Shown here: positions 1 through 11,790 of the stretch, piece after piece
How positions within the stretch are numbered: position 1 is the stretch's first letter
Layout: every line of letters starts with the position of its first letter
Origin: Owenia fusiformis
Taxonomy: Eukaryota; Annelida; Polychaeta; Sabellida; Oweniidae
DNA length: 64,000 bases
NCBI GenBank assembly: GCA_903813345.2
Contig: CAIIXF020000005.1
Span: 22,015,375 to 22,079,374 of the forward strand
Reading direction: 5' to 3'
Position numbers and translations under genes: made by a program
The notes under the pieces: model-generated
What the model was told of the DNA's origin: nothing
The model's database searches: none
What the model saw: only the letters and a program-made list of their open reading frames with translations

Positions 1-632
1 ACCAATTTTTAAAGTAAGTCTAGATTTAAAAAATATCCTATTTACAGTACTGTAGATAATCAAAACACAGTACCTCTTCAGAAATCGCATTCAGTGCAAA
101 CTGCACCTGAAGTGTAAGGCTTATTTCAACATGAAAAGTCTAGATCACAACATTTTCCTTCATGGCTTATTCCTGATTTCTTACTAGGATTTTTATTATT
201 CCGAAGCTTTAAAAAACGCCGAAAGCAAGTCAAGAAAACGGTGGGTATAACAATATGGCACAACTTTATCGTTGTGACAGTTAACATAATAAAATGTCCA
301 AATAATAAATTAGAAAGTGAGGTTAACTTGATCAAGTTCAGCACTTCTGAAAATCTCACTATCTCTTTTTTGAAAATGAATACCAATTGTATATATGTAG
401 TTGTAATGAAACATTGATCTTGAAATGTAAAAATCTTTAAACAACATTCAGCTAGCTTTCGCGAATTCAGTCGCCAGTTGTTGGCGGACGGATTAATCGT
501 TATTTAGGGCAAACTCATTTAAATATGAATATGAATAGTAGCAGGATATTAAATGAGTTATCCATAACAATAGCGATGAATTCGTCAGACAATGACAAAG
601 TCAATCGAGCTTCTTACTTAAAACAAGTACGT
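1..632. other. AT-rich stretch, no gene recognised
   Basis: No splice-bounded exon, protein family or terminal-repeat element could be recognised. Short open frames here have no family resemblance and no coding-like composition. Confidence 0.5.
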
Positions 633-781
633 CTTCCTTTACTTAATTTTCTAAAAAAAGAATATAAAATAAATCTTGTCAATGGTATGGAGCAGTTAAT
701 GTTAGGGAGCATAAAATCATTTTGCTCCCTAACATTGACAAGAGTTATTTTATATTTTTTTAGAAAATTAAACAAAGGAAG
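633..781. repeat. Hairpin-forming inverted repeat
   Basis: A stretch at 633-684 (begins cttcctttacttaattttc) is the imperfect reverse complement of 732-781 (ends aaaattaaacaaaggaag), giving arms of about 50 bp. A second, competing inverted pair sits inside: 'aatgttagggagca' against 'tgctccctaacatt'. The latter block occurs again near 1083. It is probably a small foldback/MITE remnant. The open frame at 525-857 runs straight through the hairpin and is unlikely to be a gene. Confidence 0.6.
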
Positions 782-2083
782 CCGCACCTGTTTGAAGAAA
801 GAATTTTTTCAATCAGTATTTAGACTATCTTGGATAATAATTAGAAGCCTTCGTTAAAATACGTTAAAGAGTTATAATGGAAAGACGATAATTCCCAGTG
901 GAGGACGTTAGCGCCTCTTTTAGTAACTTCGTATTAGATTATAAAATAATTCCGACGAATTTCGTGCAGAAGCACGATTGAAATTGTCATTGCATGTGCT
1001 GGTTCATTTTCTCTGCGAATAAACAGATTTTCAATTAAAAATATATTGTGTGAAAATCTTGAAATATCTAGTAAAAACGACCTGCTCCCTAACATTGACT
1101 AAATTAGACGATGACACCCCGTGATTACGCCATTCGTCCACTTCCTTGTTTTTATAGCTGCGGATGTGTATCACAATAAAAAAATATTATATCCCTTCAT
1201 TTGTCCATGTCTAACAATTCCAGCTTCGGAACCACATTGGGGATGTCCTCTTACTACTCCCGCCCCCCCCCCCCCTCTCTAGATTCGCCAGTGACATCAT
1301 AGCTTGTTGCCAATTCATTTATATTATTTCGAAGGAGGTAGCCCATGTACCTGGACCTATGTATCACTCGCTGACCCCAGAATTATCCAAATTCCGAATA
1401 ACTTTTCTTTAAAAGTTGCGCTGGGGAGATAGCATCAAACCCACATGTTGCCCCTCTGGGTCTGAGAGACTTCAACCAAATGTTGTCCAAACGCAAAAAC
1501 TGATAGATAAGACAATCAGGTATGGGATGCTTTCCCCGATCTAAAAATCCAAATTAATAAATCTCAATATTTCTTTTATCTTTTGTTAAATTGCGTGTAT
1601 TTACATAACGGGAAACACTACACGACTACACGTATTCCCCCCCCCCCGCCCCCGTCGCCCCGGGTTACAGTATATTAGTGTTACTGTAACGGGTACTTGT
1701 TGGAGACAGATTGATCATGACTGATTGCTTTAACGAAAGTGACTTACAATTATCTTAAAGTTCTTCCCTTTGATATTTGTTTATTTGTAGGCTAGTGAAA
1801 GTAATGATTTAATGTCAGACACTTGATTAATATGATTACTCTCTTAGTTAAATACTGTACTCTTTCATCTGTATTCCTATTTTATGATGACACTCAAACT
1901 AAAATTATTAACGTTATTGTAAGGGTCTGATTATCTACACCGATTTTACTTGATATTGATTTGTTATTTTTATCTTGGAAAAGATTATAAAAATATTTCA
2001 ACGATCATTAATCTATAATCATGATTATATTTCCCTAAACAGGGGATGTTTACTTTACAACCTCTGATTACATTGGATCATGG
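782..2083. other. Non-coding stretch with poly-C tracts
   Basis: No gene recognised. Contains homopolymer C runs near 1260-1275 and 1636-1650. A pyrimidine-rich 'tttatttgtag' acceptor-like site near 1790 is followed by 11 open codons and a stop, which is too little to call an exon. Confidence 0.4.
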
Positions 2084-2239
2084 CGTCTGTGGGGAATGTA
2101 CTAAAAACCCTTCGACCTACGACCCTTCGACCCTACGACTTACTGGGTGTCAAGAATTTTTTTTGGAATATATTTTATTGAAAAACCCTTCGACCTCTGA
2201 TTTCCCAGTCCAGTTTACTAAATGATTACGTATAGTTCC

Positions 2240-2470
2240 AACTTGAGCTCCCTGTGCACGCAAATACGCATTTTACCTGGTAATTGTCAAGCAAAAATGT
2301 TTCAGTAGAAAAGTTTCTAAAAAAGTTCGTCTACACAGCAAAAATACGAACGCCGAAAAAAAAACGTACGCATTTCGTTCGGACTTTTCACGCGAATTAT
2401 GTATATGTCACGCATTGCGTTCGAAATTTTTCGTCTTATTTTACTTTTTTACTAAAACTTGAAAAGTAGT
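2240..2470. repeat. Dispersed 'gcgtgac / tacgcaaat' repeat
   Basis: Contains the blocks 'cgcaaatacgcattttacc', 'taattgtcaagcaaaaatg' and 'aaaaacgtacgcatttcgtt'. Diverged, reverse-complement copies are seen near 16930-17140 and 19440-19700. The 61-codon open frame inside is an accident of the repeat. Confidence 0.5.
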
Positions 2471-3039
2471 TGAACGATTTTGAGATCAAAAGTTCGATGG
2501 GATTTGCTCCACCTCGCGTTGCTGTTATCTAGTTCTGAAATGTTTCATATCTAGGTCTAAAAAATATCGTAAAGGCTAGAGTACCGACAATTGTCAAATA
2601 AATTGTCGGTACGGGAGATATGCTGTGTTTACACGCTAGAGGACCGACAAATATTGATTTTCGAATTTTCTGGCGCATGCGCAATGCGCGGGGGGGATAT
2701 TTCAGATATCATACGGATATTTGGGAACAAGTGCAAAACCCGGGGAGGGCATTAGCCCCGGTTACCCGGGGATTACCAAACCCAGTCAAATAATGGTAGC
2801 CCGGGAACGGGGAATGGTAGTAAACGTTGAAAACCCAATAAAAACATGAACAAGTAAGACGTTCAAGAGCTATAAATGCAGAGTAAACGGCTATATATAT
2901 TCTAAACAGACAGGATATTTCTCCTGAGCCGATCAGGCGTAGAAAGGGGCGTTTGCTAGCAAATTGCTACCCATTAGATAGAAGAAAATAGCTAGAATGT
3001 TCTTTATTTGAAGCTTATGGTATGAGGTTCCATATCCAT

Positions 3040-3425
3040 CCGCCAAAAGGTATGAGCCCTATATAGTCCATTTAAAAACCTGTGGTATCATTCTAAATAA
3101 CCCATAGTTGGCTTCTAGGGTACCTAGTATGCCACTATTTGGTATCAAAATAAAGAGGAGTTCAACTTTCATTTGAATTACGAAAATAGCGATGTAGGTG
3201 AAAATAGTTCCGAACGTGAGCATGTTTACTACGCGTTTGCCCGTCATATCAGAATTGAGGAAGTGGTAGCAAACGCAAGTTACAATAAACGGACGCTGAT
3301 ATCTCAAAAAGTAACCTGACTCCCTATAATTTGATGTAGGTCAATCGAACCCCTATATGGACAGGTGCATTTTGATATATAACACTATTGGGGGTAAGCT
3401 TCAATTTTTGTCGAAATAAATTATG
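3040..3425. repeat. Dispersed repeat RU1 (partial copy)
   Basis: Shares long stretches with 35760-36130 and 13540-13680: 'atagtccattta', 'catagttggcttc', 'ggtatcaaaataaagagga', 'actccctataatttgatgta' and a 'gggggtaa' end. Same orientation as the other copies. No coding potential recognised; it is probably a non-autonomous mobile repeat of unknown class. Confidence 0.6.
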
Positions 3426-3501
3426 GCTCACTACAAGTTAATGCCTGTACGATTCCATACTGCAAAAGAAGCACTATGCCCCCCCCTCAAATGAAAAAAG
3501 T

Positions 3502-3573
3502 AGGTCCTGCCGGGATTCGAACTCGGGACCGAGTGTGTTCGAGTCGTGCTCCCTAACCAGTGCCACTAGGCTA
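3502..3573 (-). repeat. tRNA-like remnant (tRNA-derived SINE head?)
   Basis: Read on the minus strand it has an A-box-like block 'tagtggcactggttaggga' and a good B-box 'gagttcgaatccc', spaced as in a tRNA. The T-arm pairs in four of five positions. The 5' segment does not pair with the 3' acceptor strand, so it is not a functional tRNA gene. A tRNA-derived SINE or pseudo-tRNA fits best. Confidence 0.5.
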
Positions 3574-3959
3574 TAAGTGATGAGGTTATTTCGAAAAGTA
3601 AAAGTAGTGGATTTATTTATGAAATTGTCGGCTCTCTAGCAAAAACACGTAGCAGCCACTTGCGTACCGTCAATTGTCGGTTCTCTATCTGGCACTACTA
3701 GGTGACGATAGAGTGCCGACAATTGTCGGTACCCCAGCAAATACCCCTGGACAGTCTTCAGTACCGATATACTGAGGAGGTAAGAAACGTTCACATTCGA
3801 ATGTGCTTGAATACATTAAACCTGCACATCGCTCCAAAACGCAATATGTTGACATATATTGTTTTTACATTTTTAAGCTCTAATATAAAGTTTATGTAAA
3901 TAAAAAAAAAATTATCTGCGTAATGTCAAAGAACAATCATTTAGTTAAAAAAAATAAAA

Positions 3960-4022
3960 AGGCGAATGCGGGATTAGAACCCGGGCCTCCCGCGAGCATT
4001 CTTCCGCTAGACCACCGTGATT
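3960..4022 (-). pseudogene. tRNA-Gly-like pseudogene lacking the anticodon
   Basis: Minus strand reads 'ggtggtctagcgg...agaatgctcgcgggaggc' followed by 'ccgggttctaatcccgc'. This follows the order of an animal tRNA-Gly (D-arm, 'agaat.ctcgc', 'gcgggaggcccgggttc'). The nine or so bases that would carry the anticodon loop are missing, so the two anticodon-stem strands are directly joined. The B-box is intact. Not functional as a tRNA; a tRNA-Asp or other origin is possible. Confidence 0.55.
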
Positions 4023-4363
4023 TTATGATTGGTGGGAGTAATTAAACGCTACTAATTTTGAATGCTATGATTCGGAAGTGACGTCACGTTCTTCATTTAG
4101 AAACCTTTCCAAAATCACATCGTCGGCTCCCGGGGCCGGCTCCGATCGAAGTCCAGCTTTAAATATCTTTAACTCTCTTGGGACAGATTCTTAAGTTCTA
4201 TACACAAAGTAATATTTCCAGCAACTTCATATGGACTGAGAAATATCTAGAACGAGGTCGAAGGGTTTTTATAAAAATATATTTCAAAAATTCTTGACAC
4301 GCTGTAAGTCGTAGGTCGCAGGGTCGAAGGGTCGAAGGGTTTTTAGTACATTCCCGTCTGTGG

Positions 4364-5082
4364 ATATTGTTTAAGTTTAGAATATTTAGTCTACTATTTA
4401 TTTTCTTAATTGCCTTGAGTACTGCCTTGAAATATACATTCACGACAAGTCAAATCCATGTCTCGTATCCTAAAAAGGCGAATTTTAGTTTGTGCATTAA
4501 TCTCATTGTGAAAATTAAGTTTGAATGTATTTCGGTTTGTCACTCATTCTGAAAGTCCGCGGCCTGAGGTGACTGCATTCCAGGCCCGGATTCCAGGAAA
4601 GAAGGGACTTTCATGAAACCACCCCGCAATTAAAGATCAAGGCCAGTTATATTTCTTATATGTCCTTTGTAATCAAAGATAATAGGCCAATTAAAAGTTC
4701 ACACGTCATAAAAGTCTTTCAAACTGTAGTGACTAAGATCTGAGATTAAGATTAAGGCAGAATCAGATCTATATAGGGGTGACAAAATTGCAAGCAATAC
4801 GTACTATTATTCCTTACAATCTCAAAGACAATATTTCCCAAAAGATTCATGATATGTTATAAATTGGTGAAGTTATTGTGGATTCAAAGTGCAAAAATAG
4901 GTGAAGAATGTTTTAATTCTCCCAAATAATAAGAATGGTAACCATTCGTATAGAAAAATAATACATTATTGTAAAAATCTTTAGTTTTCCTGAAATAAAA
5001 TGCGCACTTTGGGTATTTTTAGAGAATAGACATGACAAGGAATGACATGAGCCAGAAATATTCTAACATTGAAACAATTTTT
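4364..5082. other. No gene or repeat recognised
   Basis: AT-rich sequence between two mobile elements. No exon borders, inverted repeats or protein family resemblance noticed. Confidence 0.4.
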
Positions 5083-5650
5083 GTCTTCATTCACGTAGAG
5101 AGAGGCCGGACATCCCGATCCTGTAGCGGATCTTCTCCCTTATATGTTGGTCATTATAAGGGCCCAAGATGTTTCGAACTCATGGGGGTATCCCATGATT
5201 GTTCTTCCTCAGCGGCCGAAAGAGAGTTCTATATGTGATTGGATTGTGAATGATAATGCTGTTTTATTTCTATCATTCGTTGTTTTTTAATAGGATTCCC
5301 GTATACGTTTTTGTCGGGAGGGGGGTGGTTGTTTATGCGTATTGGTTTATTGCATAAAGGCGTGGTCAGTTTATTGATAAATTTTGGTTTGGTTTAGTTT
5401 GTGGTTAGGCCATATGGTTATGTATTTTATATGTTGATATTGTGTGTATTTAAAGGGTTGTTTGCTTGTTCGTGTTTGGTTGTATCTTGTGGTATATTGT
5501 GGTGTTTTCAATTTGTTGAGTTGGTGTGCGTTTGGCGGTGATTGTGGTAGGTTAAGGGTGGATGAATAGCTTTTTGGTGGTTCAGGTGGTTTGTTCGGTG
5601 TTTCAGCTTTCCGTTGGTATATGTGATATGTTGTTAGTATATCTTGTTGT

Positions 5651-6680
5651 TGAGATATTAACTTAAATGTAGGGTTTGATGGCCCGTATTTCAAATATTT
5701 TGATTTTCCCATATTTGTGATTTATCGGGAGGGTGTATGCGTATTGGTTAATATTGTATCAGGGTATGGTCAGTTCAATGTTGTAACTTTATTTGGTTGT
5801 TTTGTTCATTGTTTCAGCTTCATGGTCAGGTATATGTTATGTTCATATTGTGTGTGTTAGAAGAGTTGTTAACTTTTCCGTGTTTGGTCGCGTTTTGGTG
5901 TTTTCGGCATTTTGCAGTATTTTCGATTCGTTGAGTTGGTTTGAGTTTGGTGGTGACTGGGGTGGGTCTATGGTAGATAAGTTGTCTTTTGATGGTTCAG
6001 GTGGCTTGCTTGATGTTGTTGCTTTCTGTTGGTGTGTGTATTATGTTGGTGGCATCTCTTGTTGTTGAGATATTAACTTGAATGTAGGGTTTGATGGCCC
6101 GTATTTCAAATATTTTGATTTCCCATATATTTGTTTTATCGGGAGGGTGTATGCGTGTTGGTTAATTGCATCAGGGTATGGTCAGTTCAATGTTGTAACT
6201 TTATTTGGTTGTTTTGTTCATTGTTTCAGCTTCATGGTAAGGTATGTTATGTTCATATTGTGTGTATTAGAAGAATTGTTAACTTTTTCCGTGTTTGGTC
6301 GCATTTTGGCGTTTTCGGCATTTTGCGGTATTTTCGATTTGTTAAGTTGGTTTGAGTTTGGTGGTGACTAGGATGGGTCGACTATGGTAGGTAAATTGTC
6401 TTTTGATTGTTAAGGTGGCTTGTTTAATGTTTCAGCTTTCTGTAGGTGTGTGCATTATGTTCGTGGCATATCTTGTTGTTGAGATATTAACTTAAATGTA
6501 GGGTTTGATGGCCCGTATTTAAAATATTTTGATTTTCCCATATTTGTGATTTATCGGGAGGGTGTATGCGTATTGGTTAATATTGTATCAGGGTATGGTC
6601 AGTTCAATGCTGTAACTTTATTTGGTTGTTTTGTTCATTGTTTCAGCTTCCTGGTCAGGAATATGTTTTGTTCATATGTT
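5651..6680 (+). repeat. Left-arm tandem array, 3 x ~415 bp
   Basis: Unit landmarks repeat at spacings of about 417 and 413 bp: 'tcgggagggtgtatgcg', 'cagggtatggtcagttcaat', 'tttggttgttttgttcattg' and 'ttcggcattttgc'. Copies differ by scattered substitutions and small indels, so the array is not brand new. Confidence 0.75.
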
Positions 6681-7130
6681 ATGTTCAAGTTAACAACGAG
6701 TTTAGTTTTCGCTGCTTTGGTTTTGTGTGTTTTATGAGTGTTTGAAAGGATGTATTGTTTTTTGGTTTTGTAAAGTTTGTTGTTGCGTTTCCTAGCCATA
6801 TGCCCCATGAGTTCGAAACATCTTGGGCCCTTATAATGACCAACATATAAGGGAGAAGATCCGCTACAGGATCGGGATGTCCGGCCTCTCTCTACGTGAA
6901 TGAAGATAGGGAATAACACACCAATGTCATTACCCTAGGATCTACCAAATATACACGACCCGTCACATGAGTACTGACGGTGGTTAGGGGAAGCTTAGCT
7001 ACTAGACCTTGTCTCCCAGGCCCCCCGAACGAGACCTCTCACCATTAATACAGATTGCATGACATATGCGTATTTACTACAGGTGATGTCTCAGGACATT
7101 GTCTAAGTCACCACTCCCAAAAACTACGGG

Positions 7131-8170
7131 CTATCAAACCCTACATTCAAGTTAATATCTCAACAACAAGATATGCCACGAACATAATGCAAACACCAAC
7201 GGAAAGCTAAAACATTAAACAAGCCACCTGAACCATCAAAAGACAATTTACCTACCATAGACCCATGCTAGTCACCACCAAACTCAAACCAACTCAACAA
7301 ATCGAAAATACCGCAAAATGACGAAAACACCAAAACGCGACTAAACACGAAAAAATCAACAACTCTTCTAATACAAACAATATGAACATAACATATACCT
7401 GACTATGAAGCTGAAACAATGAACAAAACAACCAGATTCAATTTCAACATTGAACCGACCATACCCCGATGCAATTAACCAATACACATACACCCTCCCG
7501 ATAAAACACAAATAAGTGAAAATCAAAATATTTAAAACACGGGCCATTAAACCTTACATTCAAGTTAATATCTCAACAACAAGATATGCCACGAACATAA
7601 TGCACACACCAACTGAAAGCTAAAACATTAAACAAGCCACCTGAACCAACAGAAAAAAGATTCACCGACCATAGACATAACCTAGACACCACCAAACTCA
7701 AACCAACTCAACATATCGAAAATACCGCAAAATGCCGGAAAACAAAAAATACAACCAAACACGAACAAATTAATACCTCCTCGAACACACAAAATATCAA
7801 CACAAAATACACATGACAATGAAGCACAAATAATGAACATAACAACCAAACCAAATTCCAACACTGAACCGACCATACCCTAATACAATCAACCAATACA
7901 CACACATGTTCGATTACAAGAAAATCGAAATATTCAAAATACGGACCACTAAACGGTACATTTAAGTTAATATCTCAACAACAAGATATGCTAGCAACTT
8001 ATCACATATACCAACGGAAAGCTGAAACACTAAACAAACCACCTGAACCACCAAAATGCAATTTACTCACCCTCAACCTACCAAAGACACCGCCAAACGC
8101 ACACCAACTCAACAAATTGAAAACACCACAATATGCCAAAAAACAACTGAACACGAACAAGCCAACAAAC
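7131..8170 (-). repeat. Right-arm tandem array, 3 x ~410 bp (inverted)
   Basis: The same unit as in the left arm in opposite orientation ('aagttaatatctcaacaaca', 'gaccatacccc', 'accctcccgat'). The third copy is the most diverged, matching the more diverged outermost left unit. The arms therefore look like one old palindrome, not independent insertions. Confidence 0.75.
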
Positions 8171-8757
8171 CTTTAAATACACACAATATCAACATATAAC
8201 ATACATGACCATATGACTTAACCACATACCAAACCAAACCAAATTTATCAATAAACTGACCACGCCTTTATGCAATAAACTAATACGCATAAATAACCAC
8301 CCCCCTCCCGCCAAAAATGAATACGGGAAACCTGTTAAAATACAACTGAATGATAGAAAAGAAAACAGCATTATCATTCACAATCCAATCACATGTAGAA
8401 CTCTCTTTCGGCCGCTGAGGAAGAACAATCATGGGATACCCCCATGAGTTCGAAACATCTTGGGCCCTTATAATGACCAACATATAAGGGAGAAGATCCG
8501 CTACAGGATCGGGATGTCCGGCCTCTCTCTACGTGAATGAAGATAGGGAATAACAACCAATGTCATTACCCTAGGATCTACCAAATATACACGACCCGTC
8601 ACATGAGTACTGACGGTGGTTAGGGGAAGCTTAGCTACTAAAGACCTTGTCTCCCAGGCCCCCCGAACGAGACCTCTCACCATTAATACAGATTGCATGA
8701 CATATGCGTATTTACTACAGGTGATGTCTCAGGACATTGTCTAAGTCACCACTCCCA

Positions 8758-9300
8758 AAACTAAGCTTTTTATATATTGTAGAATCCCCTTTGGAATAAG
8801 TGAATACTGTCTATCTCCTTTTGTTATTGGATGAGGTATGGGGGAGGTTAAGGTATAGAATTCTTCTTGGGAGCGCAAAGAGTATACAAGTTCACACATT
8901 AACCCTCGGAGATACAGGTGAAATGTATCAACTGAAGAATCTTGCCATGGGTATAACAAGGTTTGCTTTATGAACTACTTTTAGAGTAAGTGAGTGCTCA
9001 TTTGATAATGAACAGAGTGGGGTAGTCATTTTAGAATATCCCTTGGAAGCATAAACAAATTAACTATAATCCTTTCATGAATAAATGATGTGTTTTAAAA
9101 ATACAATATGTGAGTGAGAGTGATGTCCTAATTTCATTCCACGGAAGCACAAACAGCATACAGCTCTACACCTCATCCTCAGAGATGCAACTGAACTTTA
9201 TGAGCTAGCATTTTTCATGGGTAAAGGGTGTATTTTAGAGTCACTTGTCCCTATTGAAGGATTATAGGGGGGAGCTAAATTAATACTTTTCTCTTGACCA
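8758..9300 (+). repeat. Two diverged tandem copies, ~300-bp period
   Basis: Blocks around 8870-8940 (gggagcgcaaagagtataca, then a 'ctcggagatacaggtgaa' block) recur with substitutions around 9140-9200 (cggaagcacaaacagcatac, 'ctcagagatgcaactgaa'). Flanking 'agaat.cccttgga' blocks also repeat. An old tandem duplication; no coding evidence. Confidence 0.35.
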
Positions 9301-10310
9301 TGGATAGAAAATGCTGATATGACCCCCCCCCCCAACAGACTATATTTTGTTTGCAGATTGACAGCATAGATTCAATCCTCAATAGCATTATTTGTCCCCC
9401 TCGAAGGAATCCTTGAACTGATAAAATGCACCTGTGTTTCGGAGGGTAATCTCTGCTGCACTAGACAGAACTCATGCTTCAAGGCATCATTGGCACGTAA
9501 ATTATTGTACTATTAAAGGATTTATTAAATGAAATAATGAGCATACAAATGCAGACTGTTGCACCTGAATAAGAAGCATAAGACATTGACTTATTATGGG
9601 AAATTCTTAATAAAATATTAGAAAAAGAAAAACACAAAAACAATAATTCAGCAGAAATAAACAAAGTCAATGTATAAAAAATTCAAAAAAAAACTCTTGA
9701 TCATTACAAAATTACAACATTTTTCCATAATAACATGGTTTCCCTGGGAAATAAACAGGGAATAGAATTGATGTTCAAAAAATCCAGTTTTAGCTAAAAT
9801 CCTGTATAAGATGGTATATTCCATCCTGTATCAACCAAAACACTGTATCAGATCCCCATCAGAACTGTTTCCGGGGATTTCTCTCGATTTTTACGTTTCA
9901 GAAAAATAGTTACTTGATGGTCAATACTTATCATGAATTCATAAAAATATTTTTAAAATAAACATGTTGTATTGTATATCTTTATTGCCCATAATAAAAT
10001 GGAGATAGAAATTATATTTCCGGAAAAATAGAATAAATGTACAAATTATAACAAAATTATACATGTAAGACATATAAAATAGCAATTCATCGAGCAAGAT
10101 GCTCGTGAAGTTGAGTCAGGCACTGTACGTAAGTGTCTCAGAAACAGTCACTGCTAGACCGTGCTTTATATTGGTTGAAAATAATTTGTGCTATCTCTTT
10201 TAAGAGTACCATACCTCATAGCACATTGCAACATTGATACTAAACCCTTCGTGCAAAAATTTTGTCAAACTACAAGTAATTTTTTGTAAACATTTTTATA
10301 TGATGACTGA
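9301..10310. other. No gene recognised
   Basis: AT-rich, with a poly-C run near 9322-9332. Nothing else supportable was seen before the LINE fossil. Confidence 0.4.
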
Positions 10311-10640
10311 TTAAGACTTCATCATTCTAAAGAAATCTATTAACAAGTCGATATCTAACCACCCTAGGGTCACTGTAGAGATGGAATTGCTAGCAGACTT
10401 AGGCAAGGACTGGATCCTTCGCCCAATGTCCCGTTGCGATTTATTGATAGTTTCAATGTCCTTCTGCTGATAATTCACAACTCGGACAGCATAAGTCATA
10501 CATGAAATGGAATAGATTTTAAACAGTTTAGATGCAGAAATCGGGGTTAGTGATAATATGTATCGAACTATTTTAAGGACAATATTATATTTGTAAAAAT
10601 TATTAAATGCTTGCCGCTTGCAAACATACAAATATTTCAT
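10311..10640 (-). pseudogene. LINE (non-LTR) reverse transcriptase C-terminal fragment
   Basis: A 109-residue open frame carries the sequence pattern that follows the RT fingers/palm in CR1/L2/Jockey-type LINEs: 'SCMTYAVRVVNY' (family: P..YG.E.w), then 'INKSQRDIGRRIQSLPK' (family: l...qr...r.iqgLP), then 'SASNS....LGWLDIDLLID' (family: taN....llG.lpie.li). Catalytic YADD is not present; it would lie upstream. No start or promoter is expected; this is a truncated relic whose continuation on either side was not recognisable. Confidence 0.65.
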
Positions 10641-11571
10641 TGAAATACTTTTACTTTTACACAGTAGTCAGTCTTCATAAGTCTACTCATATCGACTGAG
10701 CTATTGCCTACACCTACGCGCCTACACATCCTTATATATTAATTTAATTCTGAGAATGATCAAAACATAAGCACAAAGTTTTATTAAACATGCAGTTAAA
10801 ATAATTGTAATATTACAATACTAGTATAATTAGCGCAACTTTAGCGCATAATAACACGTGACAGGTTGCCAGTTGCGCTTTCGATTTGATTTTTTTATTA
10901 TTTTATTGTATTCAGTTTTAAACAGCGGCACTTAGTTAATACTAGTCCAGCAATTAAAAACATACAAGAACATGTTGTGCATAATAATTCATAAAACAAT
11001 AATTAATAAAAAACATTTAAAGTGCATCCCGGTGATTATGCCCCCCCCCTTTTAAAGGCCCTTATTGGCCCTGATTGTTTATATGATAATAAGGGAAAGA
11101 GAACAAAGAGGTCACCATATAAATCAATGGAGAGTAGGACCATAAATTAATAGGACCTCCTACCCTTTTACACCGGTCAGTACATTCATTCCATAATACA
11201 CTAATAACAAACAAATACCAAAAACATAATTTTTTATTATTTATTTGTATGCATTTTTCTCACCTCAATTGAAGAGATGAGCAAACTTGATTTCCACAAT
11301 TAACTCTTCATTCGCATAGCCTAGTTCACCAGTTGCAAAAGGCTAATTCCAATAAGGACAATGCTCGTTGATTGCATTTTGCTTGATTGCATAATCATCA
11401 ATGATCATCAGTTAGCAAACTTGTAATCAGTGGACGCTATGAATTGTGTTTTCCTAAAAGTTTATTTGTCTTTTTGTCCGGGAGGGTTGAGTCCTCAACA
11501 TTGAGGATCCACATGGACGAGAAAACCAACCACCATACATTACCATAAGTCATACTAAATATTTCTTGATA
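10641..11571. other. No gene recognised
   Basis: AT-rich DNA with a poly-C run at about 11041. No exon or element ends identified. Confidence 0.35.
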
Positions 11572-11790
11572 CAGGCCCGTAGCCAGGATTTGCCACTGAG
11601 GGGGGGGGGTTCAGTTTTCAAAAAATTCCAGGGAGGGGGTTCACATTTGACAATTTTGGCCCAAATATGGCTAAAATCACTTGAGAAGCGCTCAAAATGG
11701 TGAAAACTGCATGATTTTGAAAGAATTTTTGGCCAGGGGGGGGGGGGGTTCGCCCGAACCCTGCAACCCCCCCCCCTGGCTACGGGCCTG
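11572..11790. mobile_element. Short MITE with CAGGCCCGTAGCCAGG ends
   Basis: Starts CAGGCCCGTAGCCAGGA and ends with the reverse complement (cctggctacgggcctg). Length 219 bp, with G/C homopolymer tracts next to both ends. These ends resemble hAT-type non-autonomous elements common in animal genomes (assignment from general knowledge). No convincing 8-bp target duplication is visible. Confidence 0.7.

Larger units (their letters stand above)
2577..3740. repeat. Nested inverted pair 'ctagagtaccgacaattgtc'
   Basis: Blocks 'ctagagtaccgacaattgtc' (2577) and 'gctagaggaccgacaaatat' (about 2635) face inverted counterparts 'aattgtcggctctctagc' (3624) and 'gacaattgtcggtacccc' (about 3718). This suggests a second element nested in the 2093-4354 element. 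Its exact termini could not be placed. Confidence 0.4.
2093..4354. mobile_element. TIR element with 9-bp target-site duplication (MULE-like)
   Basis: The left end starts GGAATGTACTAAAAACCCTT and the right end is its reverse complement. Similarity of the two ends extends about 110 bp, including several ccttcgacc sub-repeats. The element is flanked on both sides by the identical 9-mer CGTCTGTGG (2084-2092 and 4355-4363). A 9-bp duplication plus long terminal inverted repeats is the known signature of Mutator-like elements; that class is an inference because no transposase is visible inside. The interior is a patchwork of other repeats: a gcgtgac-type repeat, a dispersed repeat also found at 35.8 kb, and two tRNA-like remnants. 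Confidence 0.8.
5083..8757. mobile_element. Giant foldback element with repeat-filled arms
   Basis: Left block 5083-5290 (tcttcattcacgtagagaga...) is the near-exact reverse complement of 8330-8545. The match continues inward along both arms. Each arm contains three tandem copies of a unit of about 415 bp, marked by 'gagatattaactt' plus 'tagggtttgatggcc' at about 5651, 6068 and 6481. The inverted marks lie at about 7130, 7542 and 7950. The plus strand of the left arm is T/G-rich and C-poor, and the right arm is the A/C-rich complement. A block of about 315 bp (6806-7130), equal to the right terminus (8443-8757), also sits in the middle. Open frames here follow the repeat and change with it, so they are not genes. 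Foldback/Galileo-like organisation is an inference from the architecture. Confidence 0.8.

Noticed and set aside
525-857. 110-codon plus-strand frame
   Set aside because: It runs through a 50-bp-arm hairpin and has no family resemblance or promoter.
1790-1823. Acceptor-like 'tttatttgtag' then ASESNDLMSDT and stop
   Set aside because: Eleven codons only, and no partner exon in the window.
3502-3573. Functional tRNA gene
   Set aside because: The acceptor strands do not pair and the D-arm is imperfect; only A/B-box-like text is preserved.
6078-6737. Overlapping open frames of 60-97 codons with similar peptides (YICFIGRVYACWL-like)
   Set aside because: They repeat with the 415-bp unit of the foldback arms, shift frame between copies and are cysteine/phenylalanine-rich translations of T/G-rich DNA.
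5032-8757. CRISPR or other prokaryotic array
   Set aside because: Repeat units are hundreds of bases long, inverted between arms, and the window is clearly eukaryotic.
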